64,000 bases of DNA. Origin: Mycobacterium simiae. GTDB taxonomy: Bacteria > Actinomycetota > Actinomycetes > Mycobacteriales > Mycobacteriaceae. The stretch is taken from NCBI RefSeq assembly GCF_010727605.1, contig NZ_AP022568.1, positions 3,100,001 through 3,164,000 of the forward strand, in the 5' to 3' direction. The notes beneath the pieces were generated by a model. The model saw only the letters and a program-made list of their open reading frames with translations. It searched no databases and was not told the origin of the DNA. Of the stretch, positions 45,505 through 54,899 are shown in pieces. Position numbers and translations under genes: made by a program. Positions within the stretch are counted from its first letter, which is position 1, and each line of letters opens with the position of its first letter.

Positions 45505-46437
45505 ATGCCGTCGAAGGCGAGTGTGGCGATTGTGGGGTCGGGAAATATTAGTACCGACTTGTTGTACAAGCTGCTGAGGTCAGACTGGCTGGAACCGCGC
45601 TGGATGGTGGGTATCGATCCGGACAGTGAGGGCTTGGCGCGCGCCCGCAAGCTGGGTTTGGAGACCACCCACGAGGGAGTCGACTGGTTGTTGGCCCTCT
45701 CGGAGAAGCCCGACCTGGTGTTCGAGGCGACCAGCGCTTATGTGCACCGGGACGCGGCGCCGAAATACGAGGCCGCCGGGATTCGGGCGATTGATTTGAC
45801 GCCGGCCGCGGTGGGTCCGGCGGTCATTCCGCCGGCGAATTTGCGTGCGCATCTGGATGCGCCGAACGTCAACATGATCACCTGCGGCGGGCAGGCCACC
45901 ATTCCGATCGTGTATGCGGTCTCCCGGGCGGTGGCCGAGCAGGGTGGAGTGCCCTATGCCGAGATCGTGGCGTCGGTGGCGTCGGTGTCGGCGGGGCCGG
46001 GCACCCGGGCCAATATCGATGAGTTCACCAAGACCACCAGCAAGGGGGTGGAGACCATTGGTGGTGCCCGCCGCGGCAAGGCGATCATCATCCTCAACCC
46101 CGCGGATCCGCCGATGATCATGCGCGACACGATCTTTTGTGCGATCCCCGCCGACGCCGACCGTGAGGCGATCGCGGAGTCTATTCGCGAGGTGGTGGCC
46201 GAGGTGCAGACCTATGTGCCGGGGTATCGGTTGCTCAACGAGCCGCAGTTCGACGAGCCTTCGGTGGTCAACGGCGGCAACCATTTGGTCACGACGTTCG
46301 TTGAGGTGGAGGGCGCTGGGGATTACCTGCCGCCGTATGCCGGGAATCTGGACATCATGACCGCGGCGGCTACCAAGGTCGGCGAGGAGATCGCCAAGCA
46401 ATCCCTGTCGGCGACGGCGCCAGGAGCGCAAGCATGA
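45505..46437 (+). CDS. hsaG: Acylating propionaldehyde dehydrogenase HsaG
   Basis: A 310-residue NAD-dependent acylating aldehyde dehydrogenase that turns propanal into propionyl-CoA. Rossmann motif [14 protein letters not shown] at 7-20 and catalytic Cys127 in MITCGGQAT. It forms a channelling complex with the aldolase HsaF. AAAGGAG ribosome site; overlaps hsaF (ATGA). Confidence 0.96.
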   Translation: MPSKASVAIVGSGNISTDLLYKLLRSDWLEPRWMVGIDPDSEGLARARKLGLETTHEGVDWLLALSEKPDLVFEATSAYVHRDAAPKYEAAGIRAIDLTPAAVGPAVIPPANLRAHLDAPNVNMITCGGQATIPIVYAVSRAVAEQGGVPYAEIVASVASVSAGPGTRANIDEFTKTTSKGVETIGGARRGKAIIILNPADPPMIMRDTIFCAIPADADREAIAESIREVVAEVQTYVPGYRLLNEPQFDEPSVVNGGNHLVTTFVEVEGAGDYLPPYAGNLDIMTAAATKVGEEIAKQSLSATAPGAQA

Positions 46438-47492
46438 GCACACAAGACATCTTCTTCAACCCGATGTGGGACGTGCGGATAACCGACACGTCGCTGCGCG
46501 ACGGCTCCCATCACAAACGCCACCAGTTCAGCACCGACGAGGTCGGCGCGATCGTGGCCGCCCTCGACGCGGCCGGGGTGCCGGTGATCGAGGTGACCCA
46601 CGGTGACGGACTGGGCGGGTCGAGCTTTAACTACGGGTTTTCCAAAACCCCGGAGCAGGAACTGATCAGACTGGCCGCCCAGACGGCCAAGGACGCCAAG
46701 ATCGCGTTTTTGATGCTGCCCGGGGTGGGCACCAAAGAGGACATCAAAGAGGCCCAGAACAACGGTGGGCAGATCGTGCGGATCGCCACCCACTGCACCG
46801 AGGCCGACGTGTCGATCCAGCACTTCGGCCTGGCCCGCGAACTCGGGCTCGAAACCGTCGGATTCCTGATGATGGCCCACACCATCACCCCCGAGAAACT
46901 GGCCGCCCAGGCCCGCATCATGGCCGACGCGGGCTGTCAATGCGTCTACGTCGTCGACTCCGCCGGCGCCCTGGTGCTCGAGGGGGTAGCCGACCGGGTC
47001 GCCGCCCTGGTCGCCGAATTGGGCTCGGACGCTCAAGTCGGTTTTCATGGGCATGAGAACCTCGGCCTTGGCGTGGCCAACTCCGTGGCCGCCGTGCGCG
47101 CGGGGGCCAAGCAGATCGACGGCAGCGTGCGCCGGTTCGGCGCCGGCGCCGGCAACGCCCCCGTCGAGGCTTTGATCGGGGTGTTCGACAAGATCGGCGT
47201 CAAGACCGGCATCGACTTCTTCGACGTCGCCGACGCCGCCGAAGACATCGTGCGCCCGGCCATGCCCACCGAATGCCTGCTCGACCGCAACGCACTGATC
47301 ATGGGCTACTCCGGGGTCTACTCCAGCTTCCTCAAACACGCCATCCGCCAAGGCGAGCGCTACGACGTACCCGCCCACGAACTGCTGCACCGCGCCGGCC
47401 AACGCAAACTCATCGGCGGCCAAGAAGACCAACTCATCGACATCGCCCTAGAAATCAAACGCGAACAAGACAACACCGCCCCCACGCCCTAA
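46434..47492 (+). CDS. hsaF: 4-hydroxy-2-oxohexanoate aldolase HsaF
   Basis: A 352-residue DRE-TIM metallolyase that cleaves 4-hydroxy-2-oxohexanoate to pyruvate and propanal. Metal-binding motif [14 protein letters not shown] near residue 18 and [15 protein letters not shown] near 203 (two metal His). The C-terminal communication domain that contacts HsaG is present. Last gene of hsaEGF. Confidence 0.96.
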   Translation: MSTQDIFFNPMWDVRITDTSLRDGSHHKRHQFSTDEVGAIVAALDAAGVPVIEVTHGDGLGGSSFNYGFSKTPEQELIRLAAQTAKDAKIAFLMLPGVGTKEDIKEAQNNGGQIVRIATHCTEADVSIQHFGLARELGLETVGFLMMAHTITPEKLAAQARIMADAGCQCVYVVDSAGALVLEGVADRVAALVAELGSDAQVGFHGHENLGLGVANSVAAVRAGAKQIDGSVRRFGAGAGNAPVEALIGVFDKIGVKTGIDFFDVADAAEDIVRPAMPTECLLDRNALIMGYSGVYSSFLKHAIRQGERYDVPAHELLHRAGQRKLIGGQEDQLIDIALEIKREQDNTAPTP

Positions 47493-47544
47493 TCCGACCC
47501 CCCACCGCACAGCGGCAGCACAGCCCGGCCACAGCCGGCGGGGG

Positions 47545-47550
47545 TAGCCT
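47545..47550 (+). promoter_or_regulatory. Probable -10 hexamer of the haemophore-like gene
   Basis: TAGCCT followed by 7 bases and the ATG at 47558; no ribosome site. Suggests an independent leaderless promoter rather than read-through from hsaF. Confidence 0.5.
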
Positions 47551-47557
47551 GGCCGCC

Positions 47558-47866
47558 ATGAGCACATCCAACACATGCGGCCAACGTCGCCGCGGACTGT
47601 ACGGCCTGCTCGCCGGGGGGCTACTCACCGCTACGGCCGCGACGGTCATCGCGCTGCCACTGGCAAGCACCGCGAATGCGCAACCGTGCAATCAGACGGT
47701 GGGGCAGTCCATCGATGCGTATTTGACTCGGCACCCCGACGTCAAGGCGCAGCTGTCCGCCAGATCGCAGGCGGAGGGCGGGGGTCCCAACGTGATCGAC
47801 TACCTGAACCGGCATCCCGATGTCCGGCAGCACCTGATCGACCTGTCCCAGCAGTGCACCTCGTAG
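47558..47866 (+). CDS. Exported haemophore-like small protein
   Basis: A 102-residue protein with a signal peptide (hydrophobic about 14-36, cleavage near STANA-QP). The mature 60-residue domain holds two similar helices, IDAYLTRHPDVKAQL and VIDYLNRHPDVRQHL, between two Cys residues that could form a disulfide. The YLxxHPDV pattern is what I associate with the mycobacterial haemophore-like (MHB) family of secreted heme binders; heme binding itself is inference. A longer upstream frame inside hsaF is rejected. M. tuberculosis carries a PPE gene at this junction. Confidence 0.75.
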   Translation: MSTSNTCGQRRRGLYGLLAGGLLTATAATVIALPLASTANAQPCNQTVGQSIDAYLTRHPDVKAQLSARSQAEGGGPNVIDYLNRHPDVRQHLIDLSQQCTS

Positions 47867-47930
47867 CGAGCGGGCCTCGTTCGTAAACGTCTGCGGCGAC
47901 GCGCGGGAATGTTCGCCATTGACGAAAAAG

Positions 47931-47944
47931 TAGAACACGTTCTA
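47931..47944. promoter_or_regulatory. KstR box upstream of Rv3531c-like gene
   Basis: TAGAACACGTTCTA, identical to the kstR-fadE34 site. Ends 10 bases before the GTG at 47955. Confidence 0.93.
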
Positions 47945-47948
47945 GCGT
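47943..47948 (+). promoter_or_regulatory. Probable -10 hexamer of leaderless Rv3531c-like gene
   Basis: TAGCGT, sharing its first two bases with the end of the KstR box and followed by 6 bases and the GTG start. Confidence 0.6.
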
Positions 47949-47954
47949 CTAGGC

Positions 47955-49094
47955 GTGTCTACCCACCCCTTTTCCGGCCCGCTGACGTCGGCGATCGCCG
48001 AAGCCGAGCAACTCGTCGCCGCCGCACCGTTCATCGAGACCGAAGCTGACCTGCTCGAGGGGCTGCAGTATCTGGCCGGCTGCATCGCCGGCTGCACCCA
48101 TCTGGCCTTCGACTACGACCGCGACCATCCCTTCCTGCAGTCGGGCACCGGGCCGTTCACCAAGATGGCGCTGGACAATCCCGATACCCTCTACTTCGGC
48201 ACCCGCGTGCACGCGAACCACGACTACGTGGTCAGCGGGGTGCGCGGTACTACCACGGACCTGAGCTTCCAGCTGCTCGGCGGCGAATACACCGACGACT
48301 TCGTACCGGTCAGCCAGGCCGCCTTCGACGACCGTGAACTCGAGATCGCGGCCGACGGCAGCTTCGAATGGCGGGTGCGACCGACCAGCCCCGGACAGCT
48401 GGTGATCCGTGAGGTGTACGGCGACTGGTCGGCTCAGCGCGGCACGCTGGCGATCTCCCGGCTGGACACCGCCGGCACCGCGCCGCCGCCGCTGACCCGG
48501 CAGACCATTGAAAAGCGCTATGCCACAGCCGCAAAGCAGCTGGTGCAACGGGTGAAGACCTGGCTGCAATTCCCGCAATGGTTCTATCTGGACATCCCGG
48601 TCAACACCATGGTGGCGCCGCGGTTGACGCCGGGCGGACTGGCCACTCAGTACTCGTCGGTGGGGCATTTCGAGCTGCGGCCCGATCAGGCGATGGTGAT
48701 TACGATACCCGCGTCGGATGCGCCCTACCTGGGCTTCCAGCTCGGCAGTCTCTGGTACATCTCGCTCGACTACATCAACCATCAGACATCGCTGAACAAC
48801 GCTCAGGCGCAAGCGGACCCGGATGGCATGGTGCGCATTGTGGTCGCCGACCAAAGTCCGGGCGTGACCAACTGGGTCGAGACGGTGGGCCATCGGCGGG
48901 GCTTTCTGCAGTTCCGTTGGCAACGGGTATCGCGGGAGATCACCGACGCGGACGGGCCGACCGTGGAGGTCGTCGACATCGACAAGGTGCCGGCCGCGCT
49001 GCCGTATTTCGACCACAACAAAATTTCCGAAGACGACTGGCGCTCACGAATCGCACTGCGCCAGAAGCAAATTCAAGCGAGGATGCTGGGGTGA
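47955..49094 (+). CDS. Conserved protein of the KstR regulon (Rv3531c-like)
   Basis: A 379-residue protein, the counterpart of Rv3531c (about 375 residues). I see no enzyme signature; parts resemble DUF1214-type beta-rich proteins (NPDTLYFGTRVHANHDYVV, WFYLDIPVNTMVAPRL). Trp and Tyr are frequent. No signal peptide or membrane segment. It opens the operon Rv3531c-Rv3530c-Rv3529c. A KstR box ends 10 bases before its GTG, so a role in sterol use is likely, but the reaction is unknown. Confidence 0.85.
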   Translation: MSTHPFSGPLTSAIAEAEQLVAAAPFIETEADLLEGLQYLAGCIAGCTHLAFDYDRDHPFLQSGTGPFTKMALDNPDTLYFGTRVHANHDYVVSGVRGTTTDLSFQLLGGEYTDDFVPVSQAAFDDRELEIAADGSFEWRVRPTSPGQLVIREVYGDWSAQRGTLAISRLDTAGTAPPPLTRQTIEKRYATAAKQLVQRVKTWLQFPQWFYLDIPVNTMVAPRLTPGGLATQYSSVGHFELRPDQAMVITIPASDAPYLGFQLGSLWYISLDYINHQTSLNNAQAQADPDGMVRIVVADQSPGVTNWVETVGHRRGFLQFRWQRVSREITDADGPTVEVVDIDKVPAALPYFDHNKISEDDWRSRIALRQKQIQARMLG

Positions 49095-49096
49095 CG

Positions 49097-49879
49097 ATGC
49101 TTGGGATGCTCAACAAAAAAGTAGTCATCATCAGCGGCGTCGGCCCGGGCCTGGGCACCACCCTGGCGCACCGATGTGCGCGCGACGGGGCGGACCTGGT
49201 GCTGGCAGCGCGCACGGCGGAGCGGCTCGAGGACGTCGCTCAACAGATCAAGGACGCCGGCCACCAGGCGTTGGCGGTATGTACCGACATCACCGATGAC
49301 GGCCAGGTGAACAACCTCGTCGAACAGACCATGGCCACCTACGGCAGGGCCGACGTGCTGATCAACAACGCATTCCGGGTGCCGTCAATGAAGCCATTGG
49401 CCGGCACCACCTTTCAACACATCCGCGACGCGATCGAGTTGAGCGCCTTGGGGGCATTGCGATTGATTCAAGCCTTCACCCCGGCGCTGGCCACCTCGCA
49501 CGGGTCGATCGTCAACGTCAACTCCATGGTGTTGCGGCACTCGCAGGCAAAGTACGGCGCCTACAAGATGGCCAAATCCGCGCTGCTGTCTATGTCGCAT
49601 TCGCTGGCCACCGAGCTAGGTGACCAGGGTATTCGCGTCAATTCGGTTGCGCCCGGTTACATTTGGGGCGACACGTTGCAGGCTTACTTCAACCATCAGG
49701 CCGGCAAGTACGGCACCACGGCCGAGCAGATCTATCAGGCCACCGCGGCGAACTCCGATCTCAAGCGGCTGCCCACCGAAGATGAGGTCGCCTCGGCCAT
49801 CATGTTCCTGGCCAGCGATCTGTCCAGCGGCATCACCGGGCAGACCCTGGACGTCAACTGCGGGGAGTACCACACCTAA
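49097..49879 (+). CDS. Short-chain dehydrogenase (Rv3530c-like)
   Basis: A 260-residue SDR with SGVGPGLGTTLA nucleotide motif and Tyr-X3-Lys in GAYKMAKSA. The ATG at 49097 gives the known family length; a GTG at 49091 overlapping the upstream stop is an alternative start two codons longer. Its stop overlaps the next gene. Substrate not known; KstR-controlled operon. Confidence 0.9.
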   Translation: MLGMLNKKVVIISGVGPGLGTTLAHRCARDGADLVLAARTAERLEDVAQQIKDAGHQALAVCTDITDDGQVNNLVEQTMATYGRADVLINNAFRVPSMKPLAGTTFQHIRDAIELSALGALRLIQAFTPALATSHGSIVNVNSMVLRHSQAKYGAYKMAKSALLSMSHSLATELGDQGIRVNSVAPGYIWGDTLQAYFNHQAGKYGTTAEQIYQATAANSDLKRLPTEDEVASAIMFLASDLSSGITGQTLDVNCGEYHT

Positions 49880-51033
49880 TGCCTGAGCTAGCCGGCCGGA
49901 CCGATATCGGTACCGTCGACGACTTGCACGCGTCGGCGACCAAACTGGTCGGACTCGACGACTTCGGCCCCGACGACGACAACTACCGCGAAGCGCTGGG
50001 CGTGCTGTTGGATTCCTACCAGCGTGACGCCAACCTAACTGTGTTGGGCAGCAAGATGAATCGGTTCTTCCTACGCGGCGCGCTGGTGGCCCGGCTGCTC
50101 TCCGAAGCCGCCTGGAAGCAGTATCCACAGCACGCCGACGTCGCCATCGCACGGCCGATCTTTGTCACCGGGTTGCCGCGTACCGGCACCACGATCTTGC
50201 ACCGCCTGCTGGGTGCGGACCCCTGCCATCAGGGACTACACCTGTGGCTGGCCGAGTTTCCGCAGCCGCGTCCGCCGCGCGAAACCTGGGAATCCAACCC
50301 GTGGTACCGCCAGTTGGACGCACAGTTCACCCAGCACCATCAAGACAACCCGGATTACACCGGGTTGCATTTCATGGCCGCCTATGAGCTCGAGGAGTGC
50401 TGGCAGTTGCTGCGCCAGTCGTTGCATTCGGTCTCCTACGAGACGCTGGCACACCTACCCAGCTACTCGCGGTGGCTCTCGGAGCAGGATTGGACGCCGT
50501 CCTACCGTCGGCACCGCCGCAACCTTCAGCTCATCGGTCTCAACGACGCCGAAAAGCGTTGGGTGCTAAAGAATCCCAGCCATCTCTTCGCGCTGGACGC
50601 ATTGCTGGCCACCTACCCCGATGCATTGGTGATCCAAACCCATCGACCGGTCGAGACGATCCTGGCATCGATGTGCTCGCTAGCGCAGCACACCGCCGAA
50701 GGATGGTCGACGACGTTCCACGGCGCCCAAATCGGCGCGGACGCAATGGAAACCTGGTCACGAGGTCTGCAGCGGTTCAACACCGTACGCGCCAAACACG
50801 ACCCCGCTCAGTTCTTCGACGTCGACTACCACGAGTTGATCGCCGATCCGCTCGGAACGGTCGAAAGCGTCTACCGTCATTTCGGCCTGACGCTTACCGA
50901 TGAGGCGCGCAAGGCCATGGCGGACAGCCACGCCGAAAGCCAGACCGGTCCGCGGGCGCCGAAACACAAGTACTCCCTCGCCGATTACGGTCTCACCGCC
51001 GAAGAGGTCAAAGAGCGCTTCACCGGTCTGTGA
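49879..51033 (+). CDS. Sulfotransferase-family protein (Rv3529c-like)
   Basis: A 384-residue protein of the sulfotransferase superfamily. The PAPS 5'-phosphosulfate loop is visible as FVTGLPRTGTTILHRLL (about residues 94-110), with a later IQTHRPVET segment near 252 that fits the 3'-phosphate region. A steroid or lipid acceptor is plausible from the operon but not proved. Starts with the upstream SDR's last base (TAATG). Convergent with the Rv3527-like gene. Confidence 0.85.
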   Translation: MPELAGRTDIGTVDDLHASATKLVGLDDFGPDDDNYREALGVLLDSYQRDANLTVLGSKMNRFFLRGALVARLLSEAAWKQYPQHADVAIARPIFVTGLPRTGTTILHRLLGADPCHQGLHLWLAEFPQPRPPRETWESNPWYRQLDAQFTQHHQDNPDYTGLHFMAAYELEECWQLLRQSLHSVSYETLAHLPSYSRWLSEQDWTPSYRRHRRNLQLIGLNDAEKRWVLKNPSHLFALDALLATYPDALVIQTHRPVETILASMCSLAQHTAEGWSTTFHGAQIGADAMETWSRGLQRFNTVRAKHDPAQFFDVDYHELIADPLGTVESVYRHFGLTLTDEARKAMADSHAESQTGPRAPKHKYSLADYGLTAEEVKERFTGL

Positions 51034-51035
51034 AT

Positions 51036-51482
51036 CTATTCGTCGGCCGGGTGCTCGAGGACGCCTTCGGCCACGGCATGCTCGATGCTGTCGGACAGCC
51101 GTGGGCAGGCCCTGGTCCGTGCCGTGTCGCCGCCTGCTGCACGCACCTCGGCGAAGTGTGCGCACCGCTGTGATGCTTCGGTATTCCATTGCACGGCAGT
51201 GTGTCCCGGGCCCAGTCGCCTGACCGTCACGGTGACGTGGCAGAACCGGCAATCCACGGGCTGCAAACCGGACGTGAGGTAACGTTCCCGGTCGGCGCGG
51301 CTGGCCTCGCGAACCGCGGCCGCGCGTTCCGGGTCGTTCGCGAAATCCCGGGACTTTGACCACGTTCCCGAGCCACCGTCGCGGGCCGGCTTGTCCTCGT
51401 GGTCATGCCCGTCGCCGTGCAGCAACAGCATCGACCGGGCCAGCCGATCGACGTCAGGAACCGCCGACTGATCGTCAGGCAT
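51036..51482 (-). CDS. Conserved hypothetical protein (Rv3527-like)
   Basis: A 148-residue protein lying 5 bases after kshA on the same strand, so likely co-transcribed. Central part has a CRFCHVTVTVRRLGPGHTAVQW segment with a CxxC-His arrangement and further Cys residues near 109 and 126, compatible with metal or iron-sulfur binding. Similar in size and position to Rv3527. Function unknown. Confidence 0.8.
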   Translation of the reverse strand: MPDDQSAVPDVDRLARSMLLLHGDGHDHEDKPARDGGSGTWSKSRDFANDPERAAAVREASRADRERYLTSGLQPVDCRFCHVTVTVRRLGPGHTAVQWNTEASQRCAHFAEVRAAGGDTARTRACPRLSDSIEHAVAEGVLEHPADE

Positions 51483-51487
51483 CAGGA

Positions 51488-52663
51488 TCAGTGCTGTTTG
51501 GCCGGAACGTCTTCGGCCGCACTCGATTCGAGATGATCCTGTGCCTTCAGGTTCTGCTCGACCTCGGTGTTCCAGTACTCGTTGGCGCGGGTGGTGTCCA
51601 CCTCGATCTCGAAGCGCTCCACCATCTCGGGCTCGATGTCGGCGACATCGACATAAAACTGCTGGTACCAGCGGCGCAGCTGATAAACCGCACCGTCTTC
51701 CTCGACCAGCAGCGGGTTGTCGATCCTGGTCTTGTGCTTCCAGATCTCGACATCCTGCAGGAAGCCCTTGCTGACGCCTTCGGTGAACACGCGAGATAGC
51801 TTGTCGGTCATCTCTTCGTCCATGCCCTTGGGCTTCTCCACGATCACGCCCCACTGCAGCACGAACGAGTTCTGCGTCACCGGGTAGTGGCAGTTGATCA
51901 GGATCGACTCCGCCTTGTAGCCGCCGTAGCTGTTGTGCAGCCAGTTGATCATGAACGACGGCCCGAAGTAGGACGCTTCGGAGTCCAGATGCGCCTCACC
52001 GTAAGAAGTTCCGAGATCGTTGACGTCCGGGCGGCCCACGTTGTGCAGGTATTGCGAGGCGACGTGCCCCTCGAAAACGTTCTTGAAGTACGTCGGCAAG
52101 CCGAAGTGAATGTAGAAGAAGTGCGCCATGTCGGTGACGTTGTCGATGATGTCCCGGCAGTTGGACCCCTCGATGAGGATGCGGTTCCACCGCCAGTCGG
52201 TCCACTCGTCGGAATGGGCCTCGGGAATCTCGGGGATTCGAACCTGCGGATCCGGCGGGTTGCCCTCATGGTCGTGCCAGACGAACAACAGGCCACCCCG
52301 CACGTCGGTCGTCCAGGCGCGGGTGCGGGCAGTCTTGGGCGTGCGCTTGGCATACGGCACCAGCTTGCAGCGGCCGTCCCCGCCCCAGCGCCAGTCGTGG
52401 AATGGGCAGGCGACCTCGTCGCCCTTGATTGTGCCTTCGGAGAGGTCACCGCCCATGTGCCGGCAGTAGCCGTCGAGAACCTTGATGTCCCCGTGTGAAT
52501 CGGCGAACACCACCAACTTGGTGCCGAACGCCTCGATCGGGTGCGGCTTGCCGTCCTGGAAGTCTTTCGCGACACCCAGGCAGTGCCAGCCCCGGGCATA
52601 CCTGGTCGGCAAGGCGCCGGGATCGATCTCCCGGATGCCGACCGCTTTCGTGTCGGTAGTCAC
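51488..52663 (-). CDS. kshA: 3-ketosteroid-9-alpha-hydroxylase oxygenase KshA
   Basis: A 391-residue Rieske oxygenase. Rieske cluster ligands Cys67, His69, Cys86 and His89 (CRHMGG, CPFHDW); mononuclear iron ligands His181 and His186 (TDMAHFFYIHFG). With KshB it hydroxylates C9 of 3-ketosteroids. GTG at 52663 with a GGAGGTGA ribosome site, so this transcript has a leader, unlike several neighbours. KstR box 29 bases upstream. Confidence 0.96.
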   Translation of the reverse strand: MTTDTKAVGIREIDPGALPTRYARGWHCLGVAKDFQDGKPHPIEAFGTKLVVFADSHGDIKVLDGYCRHMGGDLSEGTIKGDEVACPFHDWRWGGDGRCKLVPYAKRTPKTARTRAWTTDVRGGLLFVWHDHEGNPPDPQVRIPEIPEAHSDEWTDWRWNRILIEGSNCRDIIDNVTDMAHFFYIHFGLPTYFKNVFEGHVASQYLHNVGRPDVNDLGTSYGEAHLDSEASYFGPSFMINWLHNSYGGYKAESILINCHYPVTQNSFVLQWGVIVEKPKGMDEEMTDKLSRVFTEGVSKGFLQDVEIWKHKTRIDNPLLVEEDGAVYQLRRWYQQFYVDVADIEPEMVERFEIEVDTTRANEYWNTEVEQNLKAQDHLESSAAEDVPAKQH

Positions 52664-52692
52664 CTGTCACCTCCAACGTTTTGCCCTCTAAC

Positions 52693-52706
52693 TAGAACAC
52701 GTTACA
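52693..52706. promoter_or_regulatory. KstR box, kshA
   Basis: TAGAACACGTTACA fits the KstR consensus. It lies upstream of kshA and 71 bp before the divergent carbonic-anhydrase-like gene. Confidence 0.92.
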
Positions 52707-52777
52707 GTTTTGTCCTGCGACCGCGCAACGAGAGTGGTCCTAGCCACGGGATATTCCGGCTGAGGTATATCTAAACG

Positions 52778-53302
52778 ATGCCGCTGTTTGCTTTCGAGGG
52801 ACGCGCGCCGCGGATCGATCCGACAGCATTCGTGGCGCCTACCGCAACCCTGATCGGCGACGTCACGGTCGAAGCCGGCGCATCGGTGTGGTTCAACGCC
52901 GTCCTGCGCGGTGACTTCGGGCCGATCGTGGTGCGCGAGGGCGCCAATGTGCAGGACGGTTCGGTGTTGCACGCGACGCCCGGGATCCCGGTCGATATCG
53001 GGCCGGGTGCGACGGTGGCCCATCTGTGCGTCGTGCACGGCGCACACGTCGGCGCCGAGGCACTGATTGCCAACCACGCCACCGTGCTGGACGGGGCGGT
53101 CATCGGGGCGCGCAGCTTGATCGCGGCCCATTCTCTCGTGACGGCCGGCACGCAGATTCCCTCGGGCGTGCTGGTCGTCGGGGCGCCGGCGCAGATCAAG
53201 GGCCCGATCGCGGGAACCGGTGCGGAGATTTGGGTCAATCTCAACCCGCAGACCTATCGCGACCTGGCCCAGCGGCACCTTGACGGGTTGGAGCCGATCT
53301 AG
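52778..53302 (+). CDS. Gamma-carbonic-anhydrase-like protein (Rv3525c-like)
   Basis: A 174-residue left-handed beta-helix protein with hexapeptide repeats through most of its length. Metal-site His residues of the gamma class are present in VAHLCVVHGAHVG and ANHATV. Related to the PaaY/YrdA group, which includes thioesterase-like members, so carbonic anhydrase activity is not certain. Its TAG overlaps the stop of the convergent SnoaL-like gene (CTAG). Confidence 0.88.
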   Translation: MPLFAFEGRAPRIDPTAFVAPTATLIGDVTVEAGASVWFNAVLRGDFGPIVVREGANVQDGSVLHATPGIPVDIGPGATVAHLCVVHGAHVGAEALIANHATVLDGAVIGARSLIAAHSLVTAGTQIPSGVLVVGAPAQIKGPIAGTGAEIWVNLNPQTYRDLAQRHLDGLEPI

Positions 53303-53706
53303 ATCTTGCGCGTGTTGGCGGCGGCCCGGTCCATCTCCCAGTACGCGCGCAACGCCACCAACCGGCCCTCGTCGTCGGCCTTGTAGGTGAACACGCCTTC
53401 GGCGGTCGTTTGGTATTCGCCGGTCGTGATGAGAATCTGTCCGACGTTGGCTTCCTCGTTGCCGCACTGATAGGTGTCGCGGAAAACAAACTCGATTTTG
53501 CTCGTCGGAGCAATCGCCTTGTCCCAGAACGCCGCGATCGCGTCACGGCCGCGGTGCCCGTTGCCCTCCGGGTCGAACACCGAAGGCCCGATTGGGTCCT
53601 CGATGATGGCGTCGTCGGCGAACAACGCCAGCCAAGCGTCCTTGTCCCTGGCCGTCACGGCCGCACGGGAGCGACGACCGGCCTCGTGCGCGAGATGCTC
53701 AGCCAT
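53299..53706 (-). CDS. SnoaL/ketosteroid-isomerase-like protein
   Basis: A 135-residue NTF2-like protein. The segment LFADDAIIEDPIG (about residues 30-42) matches the active-site Asp region of bacterial ketosteroid isomerases, but the catalytic Tyr near residue 14 is Ser and the second catalytic Asp near the C-terminal half is not at its place. So it is a homologue, perhaps a steroid binder or an altered isomerase. ATG at 53706 overlaps the ltp3 stop (ATGA). It is last in the operon from Rv3521 through ltp4 and ltp3. Confidence 0.8.
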   Translation of the reverse strand: MAEHLAHEAGRRSRAAVTARDKDAWLALFADDAIIEDPIGPSVFDPEGNGHRGRDAIAAFWDKAIAPTSKIEFVFRDTYQCGNEEANVGQILITTGEYQTTAEGVFTYKADDEGRLVALRAYWEMDRAAANTRKI

Positions 53707-54899
53707 CACGCGCTTACTTTTTCGGGCTTGTCGGCACCGACGACCCACATCGAGTAGTACTGTGAACCGCCACCGTAGGCGTGGCCCAACGCCTTTCGGG
53801 CGTTGGGCACCTGATGGTCGCCGCCCTTACCCATCACCTGAATCGCCGACTCCGCGAACCGGATCAAGCCCGAGGCGCCGATGGGGTTCGACGACAACAC
53901 GCCCCCGGAGGGGTTCACCGGCAGCCGTCCACCGATCTTGGTCTCGCCGGCCTCGGTGAGCTTCCACCCTTCGCCCTCGGCGGCAAAGCCCAGATTTTCC
54001 AGCCACATTGGCTCGAACCACGAGAACGGCACGTAAATCTCGGCGGCATCGATCTCGTCGATCGGGCTCTTGATCCCGGCTGCGGCCCACAGTGCGGCCG
54101 CCGCATCGCGGCCGGCCTGCGGACTGACCTGGTCACGGCCGGAGAATTGCAACGGTTCGGTGCGCAACGCGGTCGCGTGAACCCACGCAACCGGGTGCCC
54201 TTGCGCCACGCGGGCTTCGGCGATCTCCTCGTTACCGATGACGACGGCGGCCGCACCGTCGGAGGACGGGCAGGTCTCGTCATAGCGGATCGGATCCCAC
54301 AGCATGGGCGATTCCATCACCTTTTCCACGGTGATGTCGGGCTGGTGTAAATGCGCCAACGGGTTGCGTGCCCCATTGAGCCGGTCCTTGACCGCGACCA
54401 TGGCGCCGATGTTCAACGGCGCGCCCGACCGGCGGATGTAGGACCGCACGTGCGGGGCGAAATAGCCCCCCGCCCCCGCGCCTACCGGCTTGATGAACGG
54501 AATGGGAATCGACAACGCCCACATGGCGTTTGATTCCGACTGCTTCTCCCAGGCCATCGCCAGCACCCGCCGGTATTTCCCGGACTGCACCAGGCTGGCC
54601 GCCACCACTGCGGTGGATCCACCGACCGAACCCGCGGTGTGCACCCGGATGAGCGGTTTGTTGGTGGCGCCCATGGCATCGGCCATGAACAGCTCGGGCA
54701 TCATGACGCCCTCGAAGAAGTCCGGCGCCTTGCCCACGACCACCGCGTCGATGTCGTCGAATGTCGACCCGGAGTCTTCCAGGGCACGGTCGATCGCCTC
54801 GCGCACCAAGCCGTTCATCGAAACGTCTTTGCGCTTGGCCACATATTTCGTTTGCCCGGTACCCAGTACCGCGGCGAGGTGCGCCCCTGCGCCGGCCAT
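53706..54899 (-). CDS. ltp3: Thiolase-like lipid-transfer protein Ltp3
   Basis: A 397-residue SCP-X thiolase-superfamily protein (VHTAGSVGGSTAVVAA at the nucleophile position, where the thiolase Cys is replaced; NPSGGVLSSNPIGASG with the conserved C-terminal region). Paralogue of Ltp2, whose activity is retro-aldol cleavage rather than thiolysis. Its ATG shares one base with the ltp4 stop. Likely acts with the DUF35 protein two genes upstream. Confidence 0.9.
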   Translation of the reverse strand: MAGAGAHLAAVLGTGQTKYVAKRKDVSMNGLVREAIDRALEDSGSTFDDIDAVVVGKAPDFFEGVMMPELFMADAMGATNKPLIRVHTAGSVGGSTAVVAASLVQSGKYRRVLAMAWEKQSESNAMWALSIPIPFIKPVGAGAGGYFAPHVRSYIRRSGAPLNIGAMVAVKDRLNGARNPLAHLHQPDITVEKVMESPMLWDPIRYDETCPSSDGAAAVVIGNEEIAEARVAQGHPVAWVHATALRTEPLQFSGRDQVSPQAGRDAAAALWAAAGIKSPIDEIDAAEIYVPFSWFEPMWLENLGFAAEGEGWKLTEAGETKIGGRLPVNPSGGVLSSNPIGASGLIRFAESAIQVMGKGGDHQVPNARKALGHAYGGGSQYYSMWVVGADKPEKVSA

